Source: Cupriavidus sp. MP-37
GTDB lineage: Bacteria; Pseudomonadota; Gammaproteobacteria; Burkholderiales; Burkholderiaceae
Assembly: GCF_020618415.1 (NCBI RefSeq)
Contig: NZ_CP085344.1
Span: forward strand, 2,379,001-2,443,000
DNA length: 64,000 nucleotides
Reading direction: 5' to 3'
Shown here: piece after piece, positions 39,071 to 48,895 of the stretch
Numbering within the stretch: the first letter of the stretch is position 1
How the letters are laid out: the number at the start of each line of letters is the position of its first letter
Made by a program: the position numbers and the translations under genes
The notes under the pieces: model-generated
Told to the model about the DNA's origin: nothing
Database searches by the model: none
Seen by the model: the letters and a program-made list of their open reading frames with translations, nothing else

Positions 39071-42000
39071 TCACACGGCCACGGCGCCCGGTCCGTCTTC
39101 GGGCCGCCGGACGCGGAACCATGCCGCGTAAAGCGCCGGCAGGAACAGCAGCGTCAGCACGGTGGCGATGATCAGCCCGCCCATGATGGCCACCGCCATC
39201 GGCCCCCAGAACATCGAGCGCGACAGCGGGATCATCGCCAGCACGGCCGCGGCAGCGGTCAGCATGATCGGGCGGAAGCGGCGCACCGCGGCTTCGACGA
39301 TGGCGGTCCATTGCGGCACGCCGGCGCGGATGTCCTGCTCGATCTGGTCGACCAGGATCACCGAGTTGCGGATGATCATGCCCAGCAGCGCGGTGATGCC
39401 CAGCTGCGCCACGAAACCCATCGGCGCGCGCAGCAGCAACAGCGTGGCCGCGGCGCCGATCAGCCCGAGCGGGCCGGTCAGGAACACCATGGCCGCGCGC
39501 GAGAAGCTGTGCAGCTGCAGCATCAGCAGCGTGAAGATGATGAAGATGCACAGCGGCAGCTGCGCCGCGATCGAGGCACCGGCCTTGCCGCTTTCTTCTT
39601 CCGCGCCCGCCACGGTGATGCGGTAGCCCGGCGGCAATTGCGCGCGCAGCGGGTCCAGCCTGGGATTGATCTGCGCGGTGACGGTCGGCCCCTGGATGCC
39701 GTCGACCACGTCGGCCTGCACGGTCACGCCGAAGTCGCGGTTCTCGCGCCAGACCACGCCGGGCTCGGAGCGCAGCGTCACGCGCGCCACCTGCGTCAGC
39801 GGCACCACGCGCCCGCTGTTGGTCGGCACCAGCATGTTGTTCAGGTCCGAGATCGCGTCGCGCTCGTTGCGCGGCGTGCGCATCAGGATGTCGATCAGCT
39901 TGTCGCCGTCGCGGTACTGCCCCACCGGCACGCCGCTCAGCACCGTCTGCGTGACGCGGGCGATGGCCTGGGTGGTCACGCCCAGCGCGCGCGCCTTGTC
40001 CTGGTCGATCTCCAGGCGCAGCATCTTGACGTTCTCGTTCCAGTTGTCGTTGACGCCGACGGTGTTGGGATTGGCGCGCATCTCGGCCTTGACCTGGTCG
40101 GCCAGCCGGCGCACGCCGGCGGCATCCGGCCCGATCACGCGGAACTGCACCGGGTACGCCACCGGCGGCCCGTTGGGCAGCAGCTTGACGCGCCCGCGCA
40201 GGTACGGGAACTCGGCGTCGAGCAATTGGATGATGCGCCGGCGCAGCGCGTCGCGCACTTCGGTGCTGGCCGGCATCACGATCACCTGCGCCACGTTGGT
40301 CTGCGGGAAGATCTGGTCCAGCGGCAGGTAGAAGCGCGGCGCGCCGGTGCCGACGAAGGTGGTCAGGCTGGCGACCTCCCGGTCCTTGCCGATCCGTTGC
40401 TCGAAGCGCTTGGCCTCGGTTTCCATCTGCGCAAAGCTGGTGCCCTCCGGCATCCACAGCTCCACCATCAGCTCGGGGCGGCTGGAATCCGGGAAGAACT
40501 GCTTCTCGACAAACTTGAAGGCGTAGATGCCCAGCGCGAACGCCACCAGCGTGATCGCGATCACCAGCTTGCGCCACGTGACGCACCAGTCCACCAGCCG
40601 GCGGAAGCGCGCGTAGAACGGCGTGTCGAACACCTCGTGGGCCTCGCCCGCGCCCGCGCCGCGGGTCTTGAGCAGCAGGTAGCCCAGGTAAGGCGTGAAA
40701 TAGACCGCGGCCAGCCATGACAGCACCAGCGCCAGCGCCGTCACCGCGAAGATGGCGAAGGTGTACTCGCCCACCGTCGAACGTGCCAGCCCCACCGGCA
40801 GGAAGCCGGCCGCGGTGATGAGCGTGCCGGTCAGCATCGGCATCGCGGTCGAGCTATAGGCGAAGGTGGCGGCCTCCATCTTGGAGAAGCCCTCTTCCAG
40901 CTTGCGCACCATCATCTCGACCGCGATGATGGCGTCGTCGACCAGCAGGCCCAGCGCCACGATCAGCGCGCCCAGCGAGATCTTGTGCAGGCCGATGCCG
41001 AAGATGTTCATGAACAGGAACGTCACCGCCAGCACCAGCGGGATGGTCAGCGCCACCACCAGCCCCGGGCGCACATCGAGCCGCAGCGGCCGCGTGTGCA
41101 GGCCAAGCGAGACAAAGCTCACCGCCAGCACGATCACCACCGCCTCGATCAGCACCCGCACGAATTCGCCGACCGAGCGCTGCACCGCCTCGGGCTGGTC
41201 CTGCACCTGGTCCATCTCGATGCCCACCGGCAGCTGGCCGCGCAGCCGCTCGAAGGCGGCGCGCAGGTTCTGGCCCAGCTCGATGATGTCGCCGCCCTTC
41301 TGCATCGAAATGCCCAGCCCGATCACGTCCTTGCCGTTGAAGCGCATGCGCTGCTGGGTCGGATCGACATAGCCGCGATAGACGTCGGCGATGTCGCCCA
41401 GGCGGATATTGGCAATGCCGTTGGGCCCGCGCAGCACCAGGTTCTCCAGGTCTTCGACGCTGGCGAACTGGCCCGATACGCGCACCTGCAGGTTGTCGCT
41501 CGGGGTCACCAGCACGCCGCTGCCGGTCAGGTTGTTCTGCTGCGAGATCTGGTCGGCGATGGCGTTGATGTCCAGCCCCAGCTGGGCAAAGCGCGCCTGG
41601 TTGAATTCGATGTAGACCTTCTCGTCCTGCAGCCCGATCAGCGACACCTTGGCCACCGAGGGCACGCGCAGCAGCTCCTGGCGCACCAGGTCGGCATATT
41701 CGCGCAGCTCCTTGTAATTGAAGCCATCCGCCGACAGCGCGTAGATGGTGCCGTAGACGTCGCCGAACTCGTCGTTGAAGAACGGCCCGCGCACGCCGGC
41801 CGGCAAGGTCTGCTGGATGTCGCCGATCTTCTTGCGCACGGTGTACCAGACCTGCGCGGTTTCCCTGGCCGGCGACGTGTCCTTGAGCTGGAAGATCACC
41901 GTGGTCTCGCCCGGCTTGGAGAAGCTGCGGATCTTGTCCGCATAGGGCACTTCCTGCAGCTGGCGCTCGATCTTGTCGGTCACCTGGATGGCGATCTGCT

Positions 42001-42184
42001 CGGCGGTGGCGCCGGGCCAGAAGGCCTGCACCACCATCACGCGGAAGGTAAACGGCGGATCCTCGTCCTGGCCCAGCTGGAAAAACGCCAGCAGGCCGCC
42101 GAGCAGCAGCACCACCAGCAGGTAGCGGGTCAGCGGCTGGTGTTCGAGCGCCCAGCGCGACAGGTTGAAGCGGGAATGGTCCAT
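39071..42184 (-). CDS. RND-family multidrug efflux permease (TriC-like)
   Basis: Proton-driven inner-membrane exporter of the HAE1 RND family, 1,037 residues with 12 expected membrane helices and two large periplasmic loops. It starts MDHSRFNLSRWALEHQPL and has QLGQDEDPPFTFRVMVV and WPGATAEQIAIQVTDKIE, wording typical of the TriC/VexF-like group. A charged TM4-type segment (LGLLVDDAIIAVEMMVRKLEE) supports proton relay. ATG 42184 is the family start; a longer frame runs into the adaptor gene. It lies 4 bases after the adaptor gene. No outer-membrane channel gene follows, so it must use one encoded elsewhere. Confidence 0.95.
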   Translation of the reverse strand: MDHSRFNLSRWALEHQPLTRYLLVVLLLGGLLAFFQLGQDEDPPFTFRVMVVQAFWPGATAEQIAIQVTDKIERQLQEVPYADKIRSFSKPGETTVIFQLKDTSPARETAQVWYTVRKKIGDIQQTLPAGVRGPFFNDEFGDVYGTIYALSADGFNYKELREYADLVRQELLRVPSVAKVSLIGLQDEKVYIEFNQARFAQLGLDINAIADQISQQNNLTGSGVLVTPSDNLQVRVSGQFASVEDLENLVLRGPNGIANIRLGDIADVYRGYVDPTQQRMRFNGKDVIGLGISMQKGGDIIELGQNLRAAFERLRGQLPVGIEMDQVQDQPEAVQRSVGEFVRVLIEAVVIVLAVSFVSLGLHTRPLRLDVRPGLVVALTIPLVLAVTFLFMNIFGIGLHKISLGALIVALGLLVDDAIIAVEMMVRKLEEGFSKMEAATFAYSSTAMPMLTGTLITAAGFLPVGLARSTVGEYTFAIFAVTALALVLSWLAAVYFTPYLGYLLLKTRGAGAGEAHEVFDTPFYARFRRLVDWCVTWRKLVIAITLVAFALGIYAFKFVEKQFFPDSSRPELMVELWMPEGTSFAQMETEAKRFEQRIGKDREVASLTTFVGTGAPRFYLPLDQIFPQTNVAQVIVMPASTEVRDALRRRIIQLLDAEFPYLRGRVKLLPNGPPVAYPVQFRVIGPDAAGVRRLADQVKAEMRANPNTVGVNDNWNENVKMLRLEIDQDKARALGVTTQAIARVTQTVLSGVPVGQYRDGDKLIDILMRTPRNERDAISDLNNMLVPTNSGRVVPLTQVARVTLRSEPGVVWRENRDFGVTVQADVVDGIQGPTVTAQINPRLDPLRAQLPPGYRITVAGAEEESGKAGASIAAQLPLCIFIIFTLLMLQLHSFSRAAMVFLTGPLGLIGAAATLLLLRAPMGFVAQLGITALLGMIIRNSVILVDQIEQDIRAGVPQWTAIVEAAVRRFRPIMLTAAAAVLAMIPLSRSMFWGPMAVAIMGGLIIATVLTLLFLPALYAAWFRVRRPEDGPGAVAV

Positions 42185-42188
42185 CCGC

Positions 42189-43397
42189 TCACCCCTGCTT
42201 CGGGGTGGCGGCGGGTGCCGAGGCCGGCGCGACCGTCTGCAGCGGGCGCACCTTCTGCCCGGGGCGCAGCAGGTGCACGCCCGCGGTAACGATGGTCTGG
42301 CCCGGCGCCAGGCCCTGGCGCACTTCGATCTCATTGCCGAAGGCCTCGCCCAGCGTCACCGCCACCGGCTTGACCGTGCCGGACGCGGCGTCGTAGACCC
42401 AGACCTGGTCGCGCCCCTGCTCCTGCAGCAGCGCGGTCAGCGGCACCCGCAGCGCCGGCGCGGCACCGTTGCGCACGAAGGTCACCACCGCGGTCATGCC
42501 CAGCTTGAGGTCGGCCGGCGGGTTGGGCACGCTCACGCGGGTGGCGTAGGTGCGCGTGACCGGGTCGGCCGCGGCGGCAATCTCGCGCACGCGGCCGGGC
42601 AGCGCGCGCTGCGGCTCGGCCCAGGTATGGACGGTCACGTCGGTCAGGCCGCGCAGCAGGCCGACCTGGTCCTCGGGCAGGCCGATGGCCACTTCCTTCT
42701 CGGCCGTCTGCGCCACCCGCACCACCGGCTGGCCGGGGGTGACCACCTGGCCCACCTCGGCGTCGATGGCGGTGACCACGCCGTCGGCGTCGGCATGCAG
42801 CACGGCATACGCGGTCTGGTTGGACTGGCTGCGCAGCCCGGCCTGCGCCTGGCGCAGGCGCGCTTCGGCGGCATCGAAACTGGCCTGGCGCCGATGCTGC
42901 TCGGCTGCGCTGATAAAGCCTTTGGCAAACAGGTCGTTGTAGCGCTTCAGGTCGGCCGCGGCGAGGTCGCGGTCGGTGCGGGCGGCCTCGAACTGGGCGC
43001 GCGAGCCGGCTTCGGCCAGCGACAGGTCGGCCGGATCCAGCCGCGCCAGCGGCTGGCCCTTGCTGACCACGGCGCCGACATCGACCAGCCGCGCCGCGAT
43101 CTTGCCGCCGACGCGGAAGCCCAGCCGCGACTCGACGCGCGGGCGCACGTCGCCGGAAAACTCGAAGGTGGTCTTGCCGCTGTGCGGGCTGAGCTGCATC
43201 ATGCGCACCGGCCGGATCTCCGGCGCGGGCTCCTGCGGCTTGCCGCAGCCATGCAGCAGCAGCGCGCCGGCCAGCGACAGCGCCGCCACGGCCATGCCGC
43301 GGCCGGGGCGCGTGGCCTGCCGGTGCGGCTTCGTAGCGAAGGGGGTGACGGAGGTATCTGCAGCCGCAACTTCCGGCACTTGGCAAAGCACTGGCAT
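42189..43397 (-). CDS. RND efflux periplasmic adaptor lipoprotein
   Basis: Membrane-fusion protein that links the RND pump to an outer-membrane channel. About 402 residues. A lipoprotein signal ends in LLLHGC (lipobox Cys near residue 51), followed by GKPQEPAPEIRPV. The barrel-sandwich hairpin (FRVGGKIAARLVDVGAVVSKGQPLARLDPAD) and long coiled-coil (about 115-190) are typical. The N-terminus is uncertain: ATG 43397 gives a long pre-sequence, while ATG 43295 (MAVAALSLAGALLLHGC) gives a clean signal peptide. Transcribed first, then the permease. Confidence 0.92.
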   Translation of the reverse strand: MPVLCQVPEVAAADTSVTPFATKPHRQATRPGRGMAVAALSLAGALLLHGCGKPQEPAPEIRPVRMMQLSPHSGKTTFEFSGDVRPRVESRLGFRVGGKIAARLVDVGAVVSKGQPLARLDPADLSLAEAGSRAQFEAARTDRDLAAADLKRYNDLFAKGFISAAEQHRRQASFDAAEARLRQAQAGLRSQSNQTAYAVLHADADGVVTAIDAEVGQVVTPGQPVVRVAQTAEKEVAIGLPEDQVGLLRGLTDVTVHTWAEPQRALPGRVREIAAAADPVTRTYATRVSVPNPPADLKLGMTAVVTFVRNGAAPALRVPLTALLQEQGRDQVWVYDAASGTVKPVAVTLGEAFGNEIEVRQGLAPGQTIVTAGVHLLRPGQKVRPLQTVAPASAPAATPKQG

Positions 43398-43534
43398 CGG
43401 TAGGCAACGAGTCGGGATGGATACAACTGCTGGGCGGGCCGCGCTCCACCTCGTTCACGCCGCACAAGGCGGGCAGGCAGAGGGGCAGTCTGACGGGGGC
43501 CGGCGGATGGCCGGAAGCCGGCACGGGCGCTAAA

Positions 43535-43552
43535 TAACTTGCCGGTCAGTAA
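43535..43552. promoter_or_regulatory. Candidate TetR-type operator upstream of the RND operon
   Basis: An 18-bp imperfect palindrome with half-sites TAACTTGCC and GGTCAGTAA agrees at 6 of 9 symmetric positions. It lies 138 bases before the adaptor start. It resembles TetR/AcrR operators, but no TetR gene is in the window. Confidence 0.35.
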
Positions 43553-43776
43553 TATAGCGACCGCCCCGGGGTGCGTCAAACGGCAGGCGACGAAACGCCT
43601 GGAAGGAAGCTTCAGCGGCGCGCATGCGGCGGCGAACTGCGCCGGACGGGCCCGGAGCAGCCCGCCCTCGATGCTACAATCCGGCGCGCCGCTGGCACCG
43701 CGACGCGGCTGGCACCCATCGGCCTGGCAGCCCCGCTTCCCCCGCGGTTTCCCCATTTTTCCGACCCGAGACCGGC

Positions 43777-44613
43777 GTGACGCCCGATCAGTATTGCCAA
43801 GAGAAAGTCGCCCAGAGCGGCTCGAGCTTCTACTACAGCTTCCTGTTCCTGCCGGCCGAGCGCCGCCGCGCCATCACCGCGCTGTACGCCTGGTGCCGCG
43901 AGGTCGACGACGTGGTCGACGACACCCATGACGCCGGCCTGGCGCATCAGCAGCTGGACTGGTGGCGCGCCGAGCTGCGCCGCCTGTTCGACGGCGCCCC
44001 GACCCATCCCACCACCCAGGCCCTGCAGCCGCATGTCGCCGGCGCCGGCCTGAGCCAGGCCGAGATGGCCGAGGTGCTGGAGGGCATGGAGATGGACCTG
44101 ACCCAGACCCGCTACCTGGACGAGGCCGGACTGGCCCGCTACTGCCACTGCGTGGCCGGCGTGGTGGGCACGCTCAGCGCGCGCCTGTTCGGCTACACCG
44201 ATCCGCAGACGCTGGTGTTCGCCGAAAAGCTGGGCCAGTCGCTGCAACTGGTCAATATCCTGCGCGATGTCGGCGAGGACGCCCGGCGCGGGCGCATCTA
44301 CCTGCCGGTCAATACGCTGCAGCAGTTCCAGGTGCCGGCCTCCGAGATCCTCAAGGGCGAGCATTCCGAGCGCTTTGTCGCCCTGATGCAGTACCACGCC
44401 GGCCGCGCCCGCGCGCTGTACCATGAGGCGCTGGCGCTGCTGCCCCGGCAGGACCGCCGCGCCCAGCGCGCCGGCCTGCTGATGGGCGCGATCTACCATG
44501 CGCTGCTGGATGAACTGGAAGCCAGCCAGTTCCAGGTGCTGAACCAGCGCATCGCGCTGACGCCGCTGCGCAAGCTGTGGATCGCCTGGAAGACCTGGGT
44601 GCGCAACAGCTAG
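43777..44613 (+). CDS. hpnD: Presqualene diphosphate synthase
   Basis: Squalene/phytoene-synthase-family enzyme that joins two farnesyl diphosphates to presqualene diphosphate in hopanoid-linked squalene synthesis. 278 residues from a GTG start at 43777 (VTPDQYCQEKVAQSGSSFYYSF). The two Asp-rich motifs are DDVVDD (near 43) and NILRDVGED (near 160). Residue pattern CREVDDVVDD and RGRIYLPVN fit HpnD. No hpnC or hpnE is adjacent. An in-frame ATG far upstream would add non-conserved sequence. Confidence 0.9.
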   Translation: MTPDQYCQEKVAQSGSSFYYSFLFLPAERRRAITALYAWCREVDDVVDDTHDAGLAHQQLDWWRAELRRLFDGAPTHPTTQALQPHVAGAGLSQAEMAEVLEGMEMDLTQTRYLDEAGLARYCHCVAGVVGTLSARLFGYTDPQTLVFAEKLGQSLQLVNILRDVGEDARRGRIYLPVNTLQQFQVPASEILKGEHSERFVALMQYHAGRARALYHEALALLPRQDRRAQRAGLLMGAIYHALLDELEASQFQVLNQRIALTPLRKLWIAWKTWVRNS

Positions 44614-44663
44614 CGCGCCGACCGCTCCGCCCTTTCCGCCCACCTGCCCCAAGCCGTACCGCC

Positions 44664-45926
44664 ATGATGCAGACCTCCGCCACCCTCGGCGACACCATCC
44701 TCGCCCATGCCGACGAACTCGCCCGCTTCTCCGACATGGAGGGCGGCCTGACCTGCGCCTACCTGACGCCCGCCCACCGCGCCGCGCAGGCCCTGCTGGC
44801 GCAGTGGATGGAAGCAGCCGGCATGCAGGTGCGCACCGATGCCATCGGCAATGTGATCGGCCGCTATGCCGCCGATCCCGCGGCCGGCGACGCGCGCGTG
44901 CTGCTGACCGGCTCGCACTTCGACACCGTGCGCAACGGCGGGCGCTACGACGGCCGGCTCGGCATCCTGCTGCCGATCGCCGTGATCGGCGCGCTCAATC
45001 AGGCCGGCATCCGCCTGCCCTATCACGTCGACGTGGTGGCCTTCGCCGAAGAGGAAGGACTGCGCTTCAAGACCAGCTTCCTGGCCAGCAGCGTGCTGGC
45101 CGGCCGCTTCGACGCCGCGTTGCTCGAACGCCAGGACGCCGACGGCATCACGTTGCGCGAGGCGCTGGCCGCATCCGGCCTGCCCGGCGCCGGCGAGCTG
45201 CAGGCGCTGCGCGACGCGGCGCTCGACCCGGCGTCGCTGCTGGGCTTTGTCGAAGTGCATATCGAACAGGGCCCGGTGCTGCTGCACCATGGCCTGCCGC
45301 TGGGCGTGGTCACGCAGATTGCCGGCAGCAGCCGTTTCTCGGTGCGGGTGGAGGGCCTGGCCAGCCACGCCGGCACCACGCCGATGGGCATGCGCCGCGA
45401 CGCCGCCGCGGGCGCGGCCGAGATGATCCTGCTGGTGGAGCAGCGCTGCGCGGCAGCGCCGACGCTGGTCGGCACGGTGGGCCAGCTGCAGGTGCCGAAC
45501 GGATCGAGCAATGTCATCCCCGCGGCCTGCACCTTCTCGATGGACATTCGCGCCGGCGAGGACGCCATCCGCGAGGCCGCGATCGCCGACATCGTCGCCG
45601 GCATCGCGCAGATCGCCGCGCGCCGCGGCCTGACCGCGCAGGTGGAGCGGGTGCCGCCGGTCAACAACGCGCCGTGCGCGCGCTGGCTGATGGACCAGTT
45701 CGGGGCGGTGCTGAAGAAGCGCGGCCTGCAGGCATTCGAGCTGCCGTCCGGGGCCGGCCATGACGCCATGATGATGCAGCGGGTCACCGACGTGGCGATG
45801 CTGTTCGTGCGCTGCGGCAACGGCGGCATCAGCCACAACCCGCTGGAAACCATCACCGCCGAGGATGCGCAGCTGGCCGCCGAGGTCTTCGTGGATTTCC
45901 TGCGCCACTTCCAGCCGCGCGCCTAG
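44664..45926 (+). CDS. Allantoate amidohydrolase-like M20 hydrolase (AllC/N-carbamoylase family)
   Basis: 420-residue metal-dependent amidohydrolase of the AllC/beta-ureidopropionase/N-carbamoyl-L-amino acid hydrolase group. Metal ligands lie in GSHFDTVRNGGRYDGRLG (His/Asp) and AFAEEEGLRFKTSFLAS, plus the EVHIEQGPVL and GLASHAGTTPMGMRRDA signatures; the final His is in GNGGISHNPLE. The substrate (allantoate, ureidoglycine or N-carbamoyl amino acid) cannot be fixed by sequence reading alone. It follows hpnD by 50 bases and overlaps the next, convergent gene by 3 bases. Confidence 0.88.
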   Translation: MMQTSATLGDTILAHADELARFSDMEGGLTCAYLTPAHRAAQALLAQWMEAAGMQVRTDAIGNVIGRYAADPAAGDARVLLTGSHFDTVRNGGRYDGRLGILLPIAVIGALNQAGIRLPYHVDVVAFAEEEGLRFKTSFLASSVLAGRFDAALLERQDADGITLREALAASGLPGAGELQALRDAALDPASLLGFVEVHIEQGPVLLHHGLPLGVVTQIAGSSRFSVRVEGLASHAGTTPMGMRRDAAAGAAEMILLVEQRCAAAPTLVGTVGQLQVPNGSSNVIPAACTFSMDIRAGEDAIREAAIADIVAGIAQIAARRGLTAQVERVPPVNNAPCARWLMDQFGAVLKKRGLQAFELPSGAGHDAMMMQRVTDVAMLFVRCGNGGISHNPLETITAEDAQLAAEVFVDFLRHFQPRA

Positions 45927-46270
45927 CCGCCCTGGTAGATATCGCGCCCGAAGTCGTAGAGGTTCTTGCGCAGCCGGCGGCGCTCGTCCGGCGACAGCCG
46001 CGAGCCGCCGCGTTCCTCGCCGCGCCGGCGCTCTGCCTCGCGCTGTTCGGCGCGGTGGCGCTCGGCACGGGCGCGCGCTTCGCGCTGGCTGTTGCCCGGA
46101 TCGCTCGCCTGCGCCGACGGGTAGCGCTTGAGCAGGTTTGCCATTCCCGCCGATTGCGCCAGCGCCGTCCCGGCCGGCATGCACAGCGCCAGCACGGCCA
46201 GCGCCAGTGCAAGGCATGCGCCGGCGCTACCATGCTGCGGATGCCCGTGCCGGGTTCGGTTCACTTTCAT
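45923..46270 (-). CDS. Small secreted, highly charged hypothetical protein
   Basis: 115 residues. A Sec signal peptide (about 1-39, ALAVLALCMPAGTALAQ) is followed by a charged Arg/Glu-rich middle (about 55-90) predicted to be helical, ending with LSPDERRRLRKNLYDFGRDIYQGG. The LSPDERRRLRKNL tail is found in several uncharacterised Burkholderiales secreted proteins. The start is taken at ATG 46270, where the signal peptide begins. Its stop overlaps that of the convergent amidohydrolase gene. Confidence 0.7.
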   Translation of the reverse strand: MKVNRTRHGHPQHGSAGACLALALAVLALCMPAGTALAQSAGMANLLKRYPSAQASDPGNSQREARARAERHRAEQREAERRRGEERGGSRLSPDERRRLRKNLYDFGRDIYQGG

Positions 46271-46572
46271 TGATAATGGCGGTCTTGGCTTCGCGAAAAG
46301 GCAGTGGTCGGACTGCCCTGAAGCCGGGAATTCCGGTACCCCGTCTGGCGCCGCGCCCTCTGCAAGCATTGCGCCAGCGAGCGCTGGACGGGCTGGCGGA
46401 AGCCGTGGACCGTCCGGCGAAAATGCGCGGAAAACTACCGCGCACGGCGCCGAAAAGGACGGATTGCGCAGTGTAATCGCACGATTGATGCACACTGCCA
46501 TACCACGGGGTAAAGTATGTAACGTTTTGTTAAGCCATTTTGAGCGAAAGCGATAGTCGCTAAGATACCGCC
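46271..46572. promoter_or_regulatory. Divergent intergenic region upstream of ompR
   Basis: 302 bases without a convincing gene. The ompR-proximal end is the most AT-rich part (46501-46560, with TTGTTA at 46527 and GATAGT at 46552, spacer 19), a weak promoter candidate. Confidence 0.35.
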
Positions 46573-47295
46573 ATGGAAAATACCAGCCACAAGATTCTTG
46601 TCGTCGACGATGACCCGCGTCTGCGCGATCTGCTGCGCCGCTATCTGGGCGAACAGGGTTTTACCGTGCTGGTGGCGGAGAACGCCACCGCGATGAACAA
46701 GCTCTGGCTGCGCGAGCGTTTCGACCTGCTGGTGCTGGACCTGATGATGCCGGGCGAAGACGGCCTGTCGATCTGCCGCCGGCTGCGCGGCGCCAACGAC
46801 CAGACCCCGATCATCATGCTCACCGCCAAGGGCGAGGACGTCGACCGCATCGTCGGCCTGGAGATGGGCGCCGACGACTACCTGCCCAAGCCGTTCAACC
46901 CGCGCGAGCTGATCGCGCGCATCCACGCGGTGCTGCGCCGCAAGGGCCCGGCCGAAGTGCCCGGCGCCCCGTCGGAAACGCCCGAGACCTTCGCCTTCGG
47001 CGACTTCGTGCTGAACCTGGCCACGCGCACGCTGACCAAGAACGACGAAGAAATCACGCTGACCACCGGCGAGTTCTCGGTGCTGAAGGTGTTCGCGCGC
47101 CATCCGCGCCAGCCGCTGTCGCGCGAAAAGCTGATGGAAATGGCGCGCGGCCGTGAATATGAAGTGTTCGACCGCAGCCTCGACGTGCAGATCTCGCGCC
47201 TGCGCAAGCTGATCGAGCCGGACCCCAGCAACCCCCGTTTCATCCAGACGGTGTGGGGCCTGGGCTACGTCTTCATTCCCGATGGCGTGAAATAA
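46573..47295 (+). CDS. ompR: Two-component response regulator OmpR
   Basis: 240-residue response regulator. The receiver domain (about 8-122) has acidic pocket DDD, phospho-acceptor Asp in DLLVLDLMMPGEDG, and Lys in ADDYLPKPFNPRELIARI. The winged-helix DNA-binding domain (about 140-238) ends DRSLDVQISRLRKLIEPDPSNPRFIQTVWGLGYVF, as in OmpR. It is followed after 24 bases by its sensor kinase. It likely controls porins and osmotic response. Confidence 0.95.
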   Translation: MENTSHKILVVDDDPRLRDLLRRYLGEQGFTVLVAENATAMNKLWLRERFDLLVLDLMMPGEDGLSICRRLRGANDQTPIIMLTAKGEDVDRIVGLEMGADDYLPKPFNPRELIARIHAVLRRKGPAEVPGAPSETPETFAFGDFVLNLATRTLTKNDEEITLTTGEFSVLKVFARHPRQPLSREKLMEMARGREYEVFDRSLDVQISRLRKLIEPDPSNPRFIQTVWGLGYVFIPDGVK

Positions 47296-47319
47296 CCGAT
47301 TACGGCCGCTGTTCCTATC

Positions 47320-48669
47320 GTGGCGACCGTAATCGGCCGTACCGCAACGCGGTTCTTTGGTTCGCTGTTCTGGCGGACCTTCATGCTGATCGCCCTGCTG
47401 CTGGCCATCTCGCTGGGCATCTGGTTCCAGAGCTACCGGCTGTTCGAACGCGCCCCGCGCGCGCAGCAGATCGCGATGCAGGTGGTCAGCGTGGTCAAGC
47501 TCACGCGCGCCGCGCTGCTCTATTCCGATCCCGCGCGGCGCCGCTTCCTGCTGCTCGACCTGGTGCAGAACGAAGGCATCAAGGTCTATCCGCGCGAGAA
47601 GGACGACGACTTCGCCGCGCCCACCGCCAACCCGTTCCTGACCTCGCTGGTGCAGCAGGAGATCCGCAGCCGCCTGGGCGAGGACACCGTGCTGGCCACC
47701 ACCGTCAACGACATCCCGGGCGTGTGGGTCAGCTTCGAGATCGAGGGCGACGACTACTGGGTGGCGATCAGCCCGGAACGCTTCGAGCGCGTGCCCGGGA
47801 TCCAGTGGCTGTGGTGGAGTATCGCCGCGCTGCTGCTGTCGATCATCGGCGCGGCCTTTATCACCGCGCGTGTCAACTATCCGCTCAAGCGCCTGGCCAA
47901 CGCCGCGCGCGCCATCGGCGCCGGCGGCGACCCGCCGCCGCTGCCCGAGCACGGCGCCAGCGAAGTGGCGCTGGCCAACCACAGCTTCAACCAGATGGTG
48001 CGCGACCTGCGCCAGCTCGACGACGACCGCGTGGTGATGCTGGCCGGCATCTCGCATGACCTGCGCACGCCGCTGACGCGGCTGCGGCTGGAGACCGAGA
48101 TGTCGCCGATGGACGGCACCACGCGCGACGCCATGATCGCCGACATCGAACAGATGGACGCCATCATCGGCCAGTTCCTCAACTACGCGCGGCCGCCGCT
48201 TGAAACCGTCGAGCCGGTTGACCTGTCGGCGCTGGTGCACGATGCGGTCGGGGTCTATGCCGCGCACGACGACGTGCGCGTGCACGTGCGCGCCAACGAG
48301 CCGGTGATGGCGGTGGCCAACCGCATGGAAGTGCAGCGCATCCTCGACAACCTGGTCGAGAACGCGCGCCGCTACGCCAAGGACGAGCAGACCGGCATGG
48401 CGGTGGTGGAGATCTCCACGCGCGTCGATGACAAGGAAGCGGTGCTGACCGTGGCCGACCACGGCAACGGCGTGCCCGACGGCCAGTTGTCGCTGCTGAC
48501 GCGGCCCTTCTACCGGCTCGATGCGGCGCGCAGCGAAGCCAAGGGCGCCGGGCTGGGCATGTCCATCGTCAACCGCATCATGCAGCGCAACGGCGGCCGG
48601 CTGCTGCTCGCCAACCGCGCCGCGCCGGCCACCGGGCTGGTGGTCAGCGCCTGCTTCCGGCGCGCCTGA
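47320..48669 (+). CDS. envZ: Osmosensor histidine kinase EnvZ-like
   Basis: 449-residue inner-membrane histidine kinase from a GTG start. TM1 lies near 20-38 (FMLIALLLAISLGIWF), a periplasmic sensor to about 160, TM2 near 165-185, and a HAMP domain (PLKRLANAARAIGAGGDPP). The H-box is MLAGISHDLRTPLTRLRLE with the phosphorylated His. N, G1 and G2 boxes follow (ILDNLVENARRYAK, VADHGNGVPDG, GAGLGMSIV). Pairs with the preceding OmpR. Confidence 0.93.
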   Translation: MATVIGRTATRFFGSLFWRTFMLIALLLAISLGIWFQSYRLFERAPRAQQIAMQVVSVVKLTRAALLYSDPARRRFLLLDLVQNEGIKVYPREKDDDFAAPTANPFLTSLVQQEIRSRLGEDTVLATTVNDIPGVWVSFEIEGDDYWVAISPERFERVPGIQWLWWSIAALLLSIIGAAFITARVNYPLKRLANAARAIGAGGDPPPLPEHGASEVALANHSFNQMVRDLRQLDDDRVVMLAGISHDLRTPLTRLRLETEMSPMDGTTRDAMIADIEQMDAIIGQFLNYARPPLETVEPVDLSALVHDAVGVYAAHDDVRVHVRANEPVMAVANRMEVQRILDNLVENARRYAKDEQTGMAVVEISTRVDDKEAVLTVADHGNGVPDGQLSLLTRPFYRLDAARSEAKGAGLGMSIVNRIMQRNGGRLLLANRAAPATGLVVSACFRRA

Positions 48670-48895
48670 GCCGCACAGCGGCAGCGCACGCCGCGGCGCA
48701 TTGACAGGTTTTCGACAGCCGCTGATAGCCTTCTGAAAGGCTTTTGACAGGGCAATGACAGGGGCGCGGCGCACACTGGCGGCCGTCAGCAGGCCCGCGG
48801 CAAGCCCCTTCCCACGTAGCGCGGTCCCGCGCGCCTGGCTGATACCTCCCGACAATCATGCCGCCGGATCCACCGGCGGTGCCCGAGAGACAGCC

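Noticed and set aside
46435..48855. 806-codon open frame on the minus strand opposite ompR-envZ
   Set aside because: No similarity and no ribosome site; the plus strand encodes a clear two-component pair.
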